Shown: positions 1-6,666 of the stretch, piece after piece
Layout: each line of letters opens with the position of its first letter
Position numbering within the stretch: the first letter of the stretch is position 1
Made by a program: the position numbers and the translations under genes
The notes under the pieces: model-generated
Database searches by the model: none
The model's input: the letters and a program-made list of their open reading frames with translations, nothing else
Told to the model about the DNA's origin: nothing
Assembly (NCBI GenBank): GCA_900753135.1
Contig: CAADXZ010000218.1
Location: forward strand, 1 to 9,658
Direction: 5' to 3'
DNA: 9,658 bases
From: Clostridia bacterium
Lineage (GTDB): Bacteria; Bacillota; Clostridia; TANB77; UBA1234

Positions 1-72
1 AATCTCCTTTGAAATGTAATAGAAAATAGAAATATTTCAAAAAGGGGAGGTGGACGGATAAAAAAACAGAAT

Positions 73-288
73 GTGCTTACTGTGGAGGAGCAGCTTGTAA
101 CAGTAAACGAAAGAATCCAGGAAGTAGAGAATGAATTGAAACAACTTCGTTCACAGAGAAAAGAAATTCTGGAGAAAATTGAAGAACAGAAAAAAGAAAC
201 TTTATTTCGAGCGGTGATTGCTTCGGGAAGAATCGTAGAAGATGTTCTTGCAATATTAAAAGCCCAAGATCAGAAAAAAGAACAGTAA
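73..288 (+). CDS. Small coiled-coil protein, mobile-element type (DUF4315-like)
   Basis: A 71-residue protein with no recognised catalytic motif. Residues 5-45 form a highly charged heptad-like helix rich in E, K, Q and L, typical of a coiled coil. A short C-terminal helical segment (about 44-64, LFRAVIASGR then EDVLAILKA) follows. This layout, coiled coil then a compact 'LV..V...G....E..A.I' tail, resembles the small DUF4315-type proteins common in conjugative elements of Clostridia; this is a resemblance by eye, not a proven match. The start is uncertain: the annotated GTG lies 22 bases after the strong GGAGG at 46-50, whereas an in-frame ATA at 58 sits 7 bases after it and would add five residues (MKKQN). 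No in-frame ATG exists. It is followed directly by a strong terminator, so it ends a transcription unit. Function unknown. Confidence 0.6.
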   Translation: MLTVEEQLVTVNERIQEVENELKQLRSQRKEILEKIEEQKKETLFRAVIASGRIVEDVLAILKAQDQKKEQ

Positions 289-293
289 TTTAG

Positions 294-342
294 AAAAAAG
301 ATGTTTATTGCTATGAAACGTGTAGCAGTAAACATCTTTTTT
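294..342 (+). terminator. Strong intrinsic terminator after the coiled-coil gene
   Basis: A perfect 14-bp inverted repeat (294-307 with 329-342) is extended across one T/G pair by TGCTA/TAGCA (309-313 with 323-327), giving a stem of about 20 pairs and a 9-base loop (314-322). The right arm ends in a run of six T (337-342) and the left arm begins with six A, so it could work in both directions. It starts 6 bases after the stop codon of the upstream gene. Confidence 0.88.
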
Positions 343-383
343 GTTACCGTGATGGAACAATCACGCTGCGACTATCAAGATAG

Positions 384-547
384 GAGCCAATATATATATT
401 TGAAAAATATGATGATGTCGAGGGTATGGGGAGCGAAATCCGCATCAAGTTTGTCGAGTAGGAAAAAGTCACGAAGTGAGTTTTGAGTTACTCAGGCGAA
501 ACTTGCTCTTTATTGACAATCTGAAAGTTGCATTAATGAATATTTAA
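384..547 (+). pseudogene. Frameshifted remnant of an unidentified gene
   Basis: Two adjacent frames read like continuous protein if one base is gained or lost near 458-461. The first frame (384-458) contains FEKYDDVEGMGSEIRIKFVE and ends at a TAG; the second (458-547) contains VGKSHEVSFELLRRNLLFID and ends at a TAA. The upstream frame is closed by a TAG at 381 and no start codon with a ribosome binding site is present. The KS-EVSF string recalls proteins of Clostridial mobile elements, but I cannot name the family. G+C looks higher than in the downstream operon. It could be chance open reading; the protein-like composition on both sides of a single frame change is the only support. Confidence 0.35.
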
Positions 548-639
548 ATGAGGTATTTAACAAATATAGATTTTTTAGTGATATTTATGATTTATAATAT
601 TTGAAAAGAAGATCTTAGAGTATTAGTTGTAAATGAAAG
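548..639 (+). other. AT-rich gap before the IS, weak promoter-like boxes
   Basis: No gene is visible here. A TATAAT occurs at 593-598, but the matching -35 position (about 570-575) is only T-rich. A TTGACA lies earlier at 513-518 without a good -10 box at normal spacing. The native promoter of the downstream operon may have been here before the IS arrived, but the sequence support is weak. Confidence 0.25.
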
Positions 640-647
640 GTCTAATC

Positions 648-664
648 CCCCAGCTATGCTGGGG
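648..664. repeat. IS left-end hairpin
   Basis: CCCCAGC (648-654) pairs with GCTGGGG (658-664) around the loop TAT. In IS200/IS605 elements such a subterminal imperfect palindrome is the site bound by TnpA at the left end. Confidence 0.7.
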
Positions 665-704
665 AGAATGGAGTAAGCAGAAGCGTGTAAGATAATAATA
701 GAAA

Positions 705-765
705 GCCTCCTATGCTAAAATGAGAATGGTGTCGCAAGCAAAACTCAAAATTTAGTATAGGAGGC
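705..765 (+). promoter_or_regulatory. Hairpin that buries the transposase ribosome binding site
   Basis: Bases 705-719 (GCCTCCTATGCTAAA) pair with 751-765 (TTTAGTATAGGAGGC): 14 canonical pairs plus one G-U. The right arm contains the AGGAGG ribosome binding site, 8 bases before the ATG at 774. In mRNA this would hide the Shine-Dalgarno sequence and keep transposase translation low. The same kind of translation-repressing leader hairpin is known for IS200 of enterobacteria; function here is inferred. Confidence 0.72.
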
Positions 766-773
766 GGTCCAAG

Positions 774-1211
774 ATGGACAATAAGAGTTTATCACACGTA
801 AGGTGGAAATGCCAATACCATATAGTTTTTATTCCGAAATACAGAAAGAAAGTGTTGTATGGAAAGCTAAAAACAGATGTACGAGAGATAATTTCTACAT
901 TATGTAGATATAAAGATATAAAGATGTGGAGATTATAGATGGTGCAGTATGCGAGGATCATATTCATTTAAGTGTAGCAATTCCGCCTAAGTATAGTATT
1001 TCAAAATTTATGGGGGTACTTAAAAGGTAAGAGTACGCTAATGATATATGATAGATATCCAGAATTGCAGAGTAAATGGGATAAAGCGTTCTGGACCAGA
1101 GGATATTATGTTTCAACAATTGGTAATATCACAGAAGAGGCAATAAAGAAATATATAAGAGAGCAGGCAGAAGAGCCGAGAAAAGAAGATTCAAGAAGTA
1201 CCGATTTATAA
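774..1211 (+). pseudogene. tnpA: IS200-type Y1 transposase TnpA, two frameshifts
   Basis: Reconstructed, the gene would encode about 142 residues, normal for IS200-type TnpA, an HUH/Y1 nuclease that cuts and rejoins single-stranded IS ends. The start MDNKSLSH is followed by the family's conserved KCQYHIVFIPKYRKKVL. The metal-binding HxH is in DHIHL (codons at 959-967), and the probable catalytic tyrosine in KYIREQ (Tyr codon 1152-1154). The reading frame breaks twice. First, ATATAAAG is tandemly duplicated at 908-923, adding 8 bases and giving a TAG at 936. Second, one extra A in the run 1022-1025 gives a TAA at 1028, where the family expects LKGKSTLMIYDR. Removing these 9 bases restores one frame to the TAA at 1209-1211. 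The copy should be inactive unless served in trans. Confidence 0.9.
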
Positions 1212-1286
1212 GCGGACCAGTAACAATGCTTGCGATACCGCCCTTTTGGGTGAGCATGTAATCGACCCTTATGAGGTCCAATCCAA

Positions 1287-1307
1287 ACCACCACTTGAAG
1301 TGGTGGT
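1287..1307. repeat. IS right-end hairpin
   Basis: ACCACCACT (1287-1295) and AGTGGTGGT (1299-1307) form a perfect 9-bp stem with loop TGA. It lies beyond the transposase stop, where IS200/IS605 elements carry their right-end recognition hairpin. No T-run follows, so it is not a typical terminator. Confidence 0.7.
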
Positions 1308-1341
1308 AATGACTAGAAATATTTATTTTTGAGGAGGATAC

Positions 1342-2406
1342 ATGAATATTTATATGTTGAAAAAAGAAATAAAGTATTTGTTAAAAAATACTATTTTTTA
1401 TTTAGGGATTATAATTGTGATTTGTACGTTAGTGTTAACATTAAAGCCGTATTTAAATTTATATGAAAATGTTAGAGAAGAAAATAGCAAAATTGTATAT
1501 GGTGATGAAGGTATAATTAATGGGTATATACCAACTGAAGCTAATGAGCAAAGAGAACAGGCTTTTAATAGAATATACGAATCATTGATTGAAGATTTTG
1601 ATGTCTCAGAAGAAGAAGCTACAGATGCATTAAATAAAATAAAAAAGATGCATACACAAGAAGAGATAGCAGAATATTTACATGAAAATTATGGAATATC
1701 AGAGAGAGGAGTTGATAATGTTTTTGAAAGTTACATGGAAAAACATGCTACAAAAAAAGAAATGAAAGAGTATCTAAGAGAAACTTTTTCAAAATCGACG
1801 TTTCCAGAAAGTTTTTCTTTTAAGTACATTGATTATTTAGGCATTGGCTTAATTTACTTATCTATCATTACATTCGTGTTGATTTTCATGAGGGATATGA
1901 AAAAAGATATATTTAGTTTGCTCCATACCAAGCCGATAAGTGGTGTTTCTTATATAATGACAAAACTTTTAGCAGGTTTAATTCCCATATGTGTATTTGC
2001 GCTGATAATGACTGGTATATTTGATGGAATTGCTAATATGGTTGCGCCACAATATGGCTCGGAAATGGAATGGGTTAGTATTTGGGTAAAGTTAGTACTA
2101 TTTATTTTGCCTAATATATTTATGATTGGGGTATTCTTTATTTTTATTACTGTGATTTTTAAAAGCATATTACCAACAATTCCGATGTTATTAGTGTATG
2201 CAACGTATTCAAATATGGGGAGAATTACAGAGGTTGGGTATAAGTATATTCCCAATCCATTATCAATAGTGGTTCGTTTCCCAAATGATTTAGGTAATAA
2301 TTATATTCCTACATGGACTATTATTAATCAAAGCATATTAATTATATTGGCAATTTGTTTGCTTGGAATTTCTATAAAGTTGTGGAAGAGGAGAAGGATA
2401 ATATGA
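1342..2406 (+). CDS. ABC-2 type transporter permease with large extracytoplasmic domain
   Basis: A 354-residue integral membrane protein, probably one half of the permease of the ABC transporter encoded by this gene and the next two. One membrane segment is near the N terminus (16-35), then a soluble, acidic, helical region of about 120 residues (37-158), then about five membrane segments (161-183, 208-228, 247-272, 276-290, 329-346) and a basic end (KLWKRRR). The cytoplasmic loop after the second segment (RDMKKDIFSLLHTKPISG) is typical of ABC-2 permeases that contact the ATPase. The soluble domain has an internal repeat: HTQEEIAEYLHENYGIS (104-120) against ATKKEMKEYLRETFSKS (136-152). A strong GAGGAGG lies 5 bases before the ATG. 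It is the first gene of the co-directional cluster. Likely role, by analogy with bacteriocin and antibiotic ABC-2 systems: immunity or efflux; substrate not proven. Confidence 0.75.
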   Translation: MNIYMLKKEIKYLLKNTIFYLGIIIVICTLVLTLKPYLNLYENVREENSKIVYGDEGIINGYIPTEANEQREQAFNRIYESLIEDFDVSEEEATDALNKIKKMHTQEEIAEYLHENYGISERGVDNVFESYMEKHATKKEMKEYLRETFSKSTFPESFSFKYIDYLGIGLIYLSIITFVLIFMRDMKKDIFSLLHTKPISGVSYIMTKLLAGLIPICVFALIMTGIFDGIANMVAPQYGSEMEWVSIWVKLVLFILPNIFMIGVFFIFITVIFKSILPTIPMLLVYATYSNMGRITEVGYKYIPNPLSIVVRFPNDLGNNYIPTWTIINQSILIILAICLLGISIKLWKRRRII

Positions 2407-2443
2407 GGTTTATAAAATTTTACGTGATGGAGGATTGTGGATT

Positions 2444-3124
2444 ATGAAGTGTAATTTTAAAATTAGTCTTCCGTTATATAAATTATTATATTCTATGGTA
2501 TTTATGTTTGTAATGGCATTAATTAGACCCACAGTAACACCAGTAGAAATTCTAACTGTCATAGAGCCTAATTTATGCTTTCTAGCAATTGTTTTTGTGG
2601 CAGATATATATTACTGTGAGTTTAGAGAAAATAGAATAAATGTGTTTTATCTATTTCCGGACAGATTAAAATATAAAGCTGTAGTACAGAGATTTTTAAT
2701 AGATTTTGTGTATTTGATATTACTGGATCTTATATTTTATTGGATTTATATTTTGCTTCAAAATAGCAATTTATTTACTGAAGAAATAATTTCGATATAT
2801 GGATATAGTATTTTAATGTGTTTTATGACAGTGCTATTTTTTGCATCACTTTCTGTTACTATGGTGAATTTTTTTCAAAATATGTGGTTCGGACTTGCAA
2901 TAAGTTTAGCAGTATGGTTTGTATTTAATACAAAAGTTAAAGAATATTTACCAACGGTATTAAATATATTTGCATATAAAATAACTCCAGAAATTAATGG
3001 TGGGATAACTCCATATTTTTTTAGTCGTGCATTATATATGGTAGTTGGCATTGTAATGTTAATCATGAATTATTTGTTGGTGAAACGTTCACCAATGAGA
3101 AAAGTAAAGGAAGGGAAAAAATGA
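2444..3124 (+). CDS. Second ABC transporter permease subunit
   Basis: A 226-residue, almost wholly hydrophobic protein with about six predicted membrane segments and a basic C-terminal tail. I chose the ATG at 2444 because GGAGG (2429-2433) lies 10 bases upstream; an in-frame TTG at 2435 is almost on top of that site and is unlikely. It has no recognised catalytic motif. The stop overlaps the start of the following ATPase gene (ATGA at 3121-3124), a sign of translational coupling and of a shared complex. With the preceding permease and the ATPase it should form a heteromeric ABC-2 transporter. Assignment as permease rests on topology and gene order. Confidence 0.72.
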   Translation: MKCNFKISLPLYKLLYSMVFMFVMALIRPTVTPVEILTVIEPNLCFLAIVFVADIYYCEFRENRINVFYLFPDRLKYKAVVQRFLIDFVYLILLDLIFYWIYILLQNSNLFTEEIISIYGYSILMCFMTVLFFASLSVTMVNFFQNMWFGLAISLAVWFVFNTKVKEYLPTVLNIFAYKITPEINGGITPYFFSRALYMVVGIVMLIMNYLLVKRSPMRKVKEGKK

Positions 3125-4014
3125 TTGAAATAAGAAATTTAACAGTTCAGTATAAAAATGGTGTAAAGGGATTAGATAATGTAAATCTAACAATTCCAAA
3201 CGGAATATATGGACTTTTGGGAGAAAATGGGGCAGGAAAATCAACATTGATGAATGTATTAACTACATTGTTAACACCAACTAGAGGAACGGTTATTGTT
3301 AATTCTGTAAATGTTATACCACAAAATTATACAAAAGTAAAGAAAATGATAGGGTACTTACCGCAGGAACTAGGAATGTATCCCAATCTTACTGTTCGTG
3401 AAACTTTAGAATATGTAGCAGCTTTATCAGGAGTTGATCCGATTAAAAAAAAGAAAAAAATAGAGTATTTGTTGGAGCGAACTAGCCTAAAAGAACATGA
3501 GAAAAAGAAGAACAAACAATTATCAGGAGGAATGAAAAGAAGAGTTGGTTTGGCACAGGCTTTGATAACAGATCCTCAGTTTTTGATTGTTGATGAACCA
3601 ACTACTGGATTAGATCCAGAGGAACGTATTAGAATTAGAAATTTGCTTGTAGACTTTGGAAGAGATAGGTCTGTTTTATTCTCATCTCATGTAGTAGAAG
3701 ATTTGGCATCTACATGCAATGATTTGTGTATTTTGAAAAAAGGAAAGAAAATATATGATGGTACAATACAGCATTTAATATGTGAGGCTGATAATCATGT
3801 CTTTTCATGTATGTTAAGTAGTGAAGAAGAATTTTTGAAGGTTCAGGAGAAATATAAGATAACAGGTAAGAATTATTCTAATGAGGGTATCGATATTCGA
3901 CTGGTAAGTAAAAGTGTTCCTGATGTAACTGGGATAGAATTTCAATATGTTAAACCTACTTTAGAAGATGCATATATCTATAAATCTAGTTCAGAGAAAT
4001 TTGAAGAAATATAA
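3121..4014 (+). CDS. ABC transporter ATP-binding protein (BcrA-type)
   Basis: A 297-residue cytoplasmic ATPase that should drive the two permeases encoded just upstream. All nucleotide-binding motifs are present: Walker A GENGAGKST (34-42), Q-loop Gln82 in YLPQE, signature LSGGMKRR (134-141), Walker B FLIVDE (154-159) followed by PTTGLDP, and switch His190 in SSHVVEDL. The C-terminal 80 or so residues form the extra domain common in drug- and bacteriocin-resistance ATPases of this class. The gene overlaps the upstream permease by 4 bases. Substrate is not visible from sequence; the position next to RiPP genes suggests producer self-protection or a second exporter. Confidence 0.92.
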   Translation: MIEIRNLTVQYKNGVKGLDNVNLTIPNGIYGLLGENGAGKSTLMNVLTTLLTPTRGTVIVNSVNVIPQNYTKVKKMIGYLPQELGMYPNLTVRETLEYVAALSGVDPIKKKKKIEYLLERTSLKEHEKKKNKQLSGGMKRRVGLAQALITDPQFLIVDEPTTGLDPEERIRIRNLLVDFGRDRSVLFSSHVVEDLASTCNDLCILKKGKKIYDGTIQHLICEADNHVFSCMLSSEEEFLKVQEKYKITGKNYSNEGIDIRLVSKSVPDVTGIEFQYVKPTLEDAYIYKSSSEKFEEI

Positions 4015-4048
4015 AAACTTTTAAGAAAGAGAAGGGCGGAATGTACAA

Positions 4049-5293
4049 GTGAAAAAGTTAAAACCGTATCGAGAAATCATAAATGGGGATAAAGTCATTA
4101 TTGCTAATAGGGATACAGGATCTTGGATTAGAATATCCCGTCAGTGTAGAGATATTGTATGTACAGCATGTGAATTTTCTTTAACAAATAGCGAAATTCT
4201 AGAAAGCTTAGCAGATGATGAAGATCGGATTTATATCAATGAATTACTGAAAAAATTGAAGGAACTGGGGGTAATTGGCGATGAAGAAAAAGAAGAGGTA
4301 ATTGATGTTGTATATTTGTTGCTTACTAATCGATGCAATTTGAAATGCATTCACTGCTGTGCTGATGCCGCCGATGAAAATTCAGAAGTTTATAGAAGAG
4401 AAATGAGTACACAGGAATGGACAGGAATAATCGATAAAATTGTTGATATAGAACCAGGAGGAATCGTATTAACAGGTGGAGAACCTTTACTAAGAAAAGA
4501 TTTTTTTGAAATAATAAGGTATCTTAGAAGTAAATACAATGGAAAAGTTGCACTGGCTACGAATGCAACTTTAATAAATGACGATAATGTTAAATTATTA
4601 GCTGAACTGATTGATAAATTTGATATTAGTATTGATGGTGTGGATGAGGAAAGTTGCTCGATAGTTCGAGGAAAAGGTGCATATGATAAGGTGATTAACT
4701 CTGTTCATTTGCTAAAAAAGAATGATGTGAAAGAAATAACATTATCTATGACTTTTGGTACAACAAATTTTCATCTTAAAGAAAAATTTTTTGAATTAAA
4801 TAAAAAATTGAATACAAAGCCTATTGTAAGAATTTTTATGCCGAAAGGGAGGGGAGAGAAGAGTGTAAAAAAATTTAATAGCTATATACAAGAAGATATA
4901 GATACCGTGCTTTCTGAAAAAGAAATCAGAGATGCAAAAAAGTCAATGAAAATAATTACGTGTGGGGCAGGAATAAGTGAATTTGTTGTGAACTATGATG
5001 GTTGGATCTATCCGTGTCCTAATATGATTAATAATAAATACAAGTTGATTCATATGAATGATGTTGGTAACTTAAAAAAATTGAATGATGAAATTTTTGA
5101 AAAAAATGCGGAAGGTTTTTGTCAGTTGATGAATATTCAACCGGAAAATGTAAAAAGGTGTAAAGACTGCAAAGTTAATTTATTTTGTTGGAGTTGTTTA
5201 GAGGACATAGAATTACATATTAAGGATGAAGCTGCATTTTTAAGACGATGTGAAAACAAGAAAAAAATTCTTTATCAAATTTTATGGGACTAG
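4049..5293 (+). CDS. Radical SAM/SPASM peptide maturase with PqqD-like domain
   Basis: A 414-residue enzyme of the PqqE-like class. Residues 1-80 look like a PqqD-type RiPP recognition element (a strand-rich start, then helices ending NELLKKLKELGVI), which in this class binds the precursor leader. The radical SAM core starts near 85; Cys96, Cys100 and Cys103 (CNLKCIHC) bind the SAM-cleaving 4Fe-4S cluster and LTGGEP (141-146) is the SAM-binding motif. The C-terminal SPASM region has Cys305, Cys323 (in DGWIYPCPN), Cys371, Cys374, Cys380, Cys383 and Cys401 for auxiliary clusters. The start is GTG, 8 bases after GGGCGGA; no in-frame ATG precedes it before a stop. Family members make thioether, C-C or similar cross-links in peptides; the precursor gene at 6373 is the likely substrate. 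Which bond is formed cannot be read from the sequence. Confidence 0.9.
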   Translation: MKKLKPYREIINGDKVIIANRDTGSWIRISRQCRDIVCTACEFSLTNSEILESLADDEDRIYINELLKKLKELGVIGDEEKEEVIDVVYLLLTNRCNLKCIHCCADAADENSEVYRREMSTQEWTGIIDKIVDIEPGGIVLTGGEPLLRKDFFEIIRYLRSKYNGKVALATNATLINDDNVKLLAELIDKFDISIDGVDEESCSIVRGKGAYDKVINSVHLLKKNDVKEITLSMTFGTTNFHLKEKFFELNKKLNTKPIVRIFMPKGRGEKSVKKFNSYIQEDIDTVLSEKEIRDAKKSMKIITCGAGISEFVVNYDGWIYPCPNMINNKYKLIHMNDVGNLKKLNDEIFEKNAEGFCQLMNIQPENVKRCKDCKVNLFCWSCLEDIELHIKDEAAFLRRCENKKKILYQILWD

Positions 5294-5311
5294 AATCTGG
5301 AGGTGACATAG

Positions 5312-6334
5312 ATGTATGCTTTTGCTATTTGGGTAACTACTAAATGTAATATGCGTTGCTCTTATTGCTACGAAGGTAATGATAAGGATAGTCATTTTAT
5401 GGACAAGAAAACAGCAGATGAAACCATAAAATTTGTAATAGAAAAGATAAATAAATCAGATATGACTATAATTGATTTTCATGGTGGAGAACCGTTGTTG
5501 AATTTTCCGGCGATAAAATATATTGTTGATAAGTTACACAATGAGTACAGGGATTATAAATTTAGTTTTGGGATTACAACGAATGGCACCATATGTACAC
5601 CAGAAATCTTAGAATTTCTTTCTCATAATTTTGGGTATTCTTTAACGGTAAGTCTTGATGGAACTAAGAAAGCTCACGAAGCAAATCGGAAATTATCAAA
5701 TGGAAGAGGTACGTATTATGAAGCATTGAGGACAGCGATGGCTTTGTTAACAGATAAGCAACGTTGCGATGTAAGAATACGAATGACAGTTGTTCCTAAT
5801 AATATAAGGGAGCTGGCAAAAGGTGTAATAGAACTGATAGAAAAAGGATTTAAGATTATTATTCCAGTAATTGACTATTTTGACAAAAATTGGAAACAGT
5901 CAGATATAGAGATTATATATCAGGAATTAGATAAAATTAAAAAATACCTCATAAAGAAAAATAAATTTTCTGAGGTAGTAGTGTCTATGGTTAATGACAA
6001 AAATAAAATATTAGGGAAATGTAATGGGGGGATGACCTCGTTTCATATAACACCTGATGGTGATATATATCCGTGTGCTTATGCAGTTGGAAATAGTAAT
6101 GAAAAAATGGGTGATGTGTTTCAGGGAATTGATCAAAAAAAGGTTGATGTATATCAAAAATTATATTTATTAGAAAATGAGCAGTGTATCGGATGTGGAA
6201 ATTATAACAAGTGTGCATCTTCAAGATGTAAATTTTTGAATCATAGTGTTATGGGAGAATATACAAAACCGATTCCAGTATTATGTATGATTGAAAATAT
6301 AAAACATGATATAAGCACTCAAGAAAATTTATGA
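5312..6334 (+). CDS. Second radical SAM/SPASM enzyme, no recognition domain
   Basis: A 340-residue enzyme whose radical SAM core begins almost at the N terminus: Cys12, Cys16 and Cys19 (CNMRCSYCYEGN) and the SAM-binding FHGGEP (56-61). The SPASM region has Cys237, Cys255 (in PDGDIYPCAY), Cys292, Cys295, Cys301, Cys306 and Cys325. The CxxxCxxCY start and DGDIYPC resemble the anSME/QhpD side of the family. Unlike the upstream enzyme it has no PqqD-like domain, so it may rely on its partner to bring in the precursor, or act on an already modified peptide. AGGAGG-like GGAGGTG lies 8 bases before the ATG, and only 18 bases separate it from the preceding gene, indicating one operon. The precursor peptide follows 38 bases later. 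The reaction is unknown. Confidence 0.9.
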   Translation: MYAFAIWVTTKCNMRCSYCYEGNDKDSHFMDKKTADETIKFVIEKINKSDMTIIDFHGGEPLLNFPAIKYIVDKLHNEYRDYKFSFGITTNGTICTPEILEFLSHNFGYSLTVSLDGTKKAHEANRKLSNGRGTYYEALRTAMALLTDKQRCDVRIRMTVVPNNIRELAKGVIELIEKGFKIIIPVIDYFDKNWKQSDIEIIYQELDKIKKYLIKKNKFSEVVVSMVNDKNKILGKCNGGMTSFHITPDGDIYPCAYAVGNSNEKMGDVFQGIDQKKVDVYQKLYLLENEQCIGCGNYNKCASSRCKFLNHSVMGEYTKPIPVLCMIENIKHDISTQENL

Positions 6335-6372
6335 CATAAAGCAAATATGTACATTGATAAGGAGGAAACATT

Positions 6373-6540
6373 ATGTCAGAAAAATTGAAAATTAAAAAAA
6401 TTGAAGAATGTGAGAAAGAGAATCTGGAAATTCAGGGACAGTCAGGTGGCTGTTGGCATGATTGCAAAACATGGTATGGAAATACGACAATACCTAAATG
6501 TGAGTATACACATACAGCGCATGATAACTGGTTCTTATAA
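6373..6540 (+). CDS. RiPP precursor peptide, Cys-rich core after Gly-Gly
   Basis: A 55-residue peptide that I could not assign to a known family. AAGGAGGAA (6359-6366), the best ribosome binding site in the operon, lies 6 bases before the ATG, fitting high expression. The charged N-terminal part (1-26, MSEKLKIKKIEECEKE onward) looks like a leader and ends SGG at 24-26. The C-terminal 29 residues look like a core: it starts CWHDCKTWYGN, has Cys27, Cys31 and Cys43, three Trp (28, 34, 53), two Tyr (35, 45), three His (29, 47, 50), and ends HDNWFL. A fourth Cys (13) lies in the leader. Gene position between two SPASM enzymes and a protease/exporter pair makes this the likely substrate. The open frame is intact with a TAA stop and no internal stop; its coding nature is inferred from ribosome binding site, composition and context. 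Confidence 0.85.
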   Translation: MSEKLKIKKIEECEKENLEIQGQSGGCWHDCKTWYGNTTIPKCEYTHTAHDNWFL

Positions 6541-6626
6541 TATTTTATGGATAAGAACTATATAATACTTTACATAATATTCTAAGGTCAAAGTGGTGTC
6601 ATAAGTAAATTGAGTGGTTATTATAG

Positions 6627-6655
6627 CGGCAGTGGGCAATTATAGTCCACTGCCG
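6627..6655 (+). terminator. Hairpin downstream of precursor, possible attenuator
   Basis: CGGCAGTGG (6627-6635) and CCACTGCCG (6647-6655) form a perfect 9-bp GC-rich stem with an 11-base AT-rich loop. The bases after it (TGTAATTATG) are not a T-run, so it is a poor classical terminator. Hairpins in this position in bacteriocin operons commonly protect precursor mRNA or let only part of transcription continue; that role is inferred here. Confidence 0.5.
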
Positions 6656-6666
6656 TGTAATTATGA

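Larger units (their letters stand above)
640..1320 (+). mobile_element. IS200-type insertion sequence (IS200/IS605 family), inactive
   Basis: The element is a single broken Y1 transposase gene flanked by subterminal hairpins (648-664 left, 1287-1307 right), the usual layout of IS200-type elements, which move as single strands and lack terminal inverted repeats and target duplications. No tnpB gene is present. Exact ends cannot be fixed from one copy: the boundaries given are about 10-15 bases outside the end hairpins. The stretch 1212-1286 between gene and right hairpin holds further short inverted segments (CCGCCC/GGGTG and GGACC/GGTCC) but no gene. It sits between the terminator region and the ABC transporter operon, ending about 20 bases before the first operon ribosome binding site. 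Confidence 0.8.

Noticed and set aside
301..486. 61-codon + strand open frame
   Set aside because: It begins inside the terminator stem, has no ribosome binding site, and overlaps the better-supported remnant in other frames.
752..967. 71-codon minus-strand open frame
   Set aside because: It is antisense to the transposase gene, whose family motifs are clear on the + strand.
1212..1320. Possible guide RNA (omega-RNA-like) at the IS right end
   Set aside because: Right-end guide RNAs go with TnpB, and no tnpB gene is present; the folding segments are explained by IS end structure.
1950..2255. 101-codon minus-strand open frame
   Set aside because: It is antisense to the first permease, with no ribosome binding site or recognised motif.
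6373..6540. Lanthipeptide or class II bacteriocin precursor
   Set aside because: No lanthipeptide dehydratase/cyclase gene is nearby and the exporter lacks a C39 domain; radical SAM neighbours explain the peptide better.
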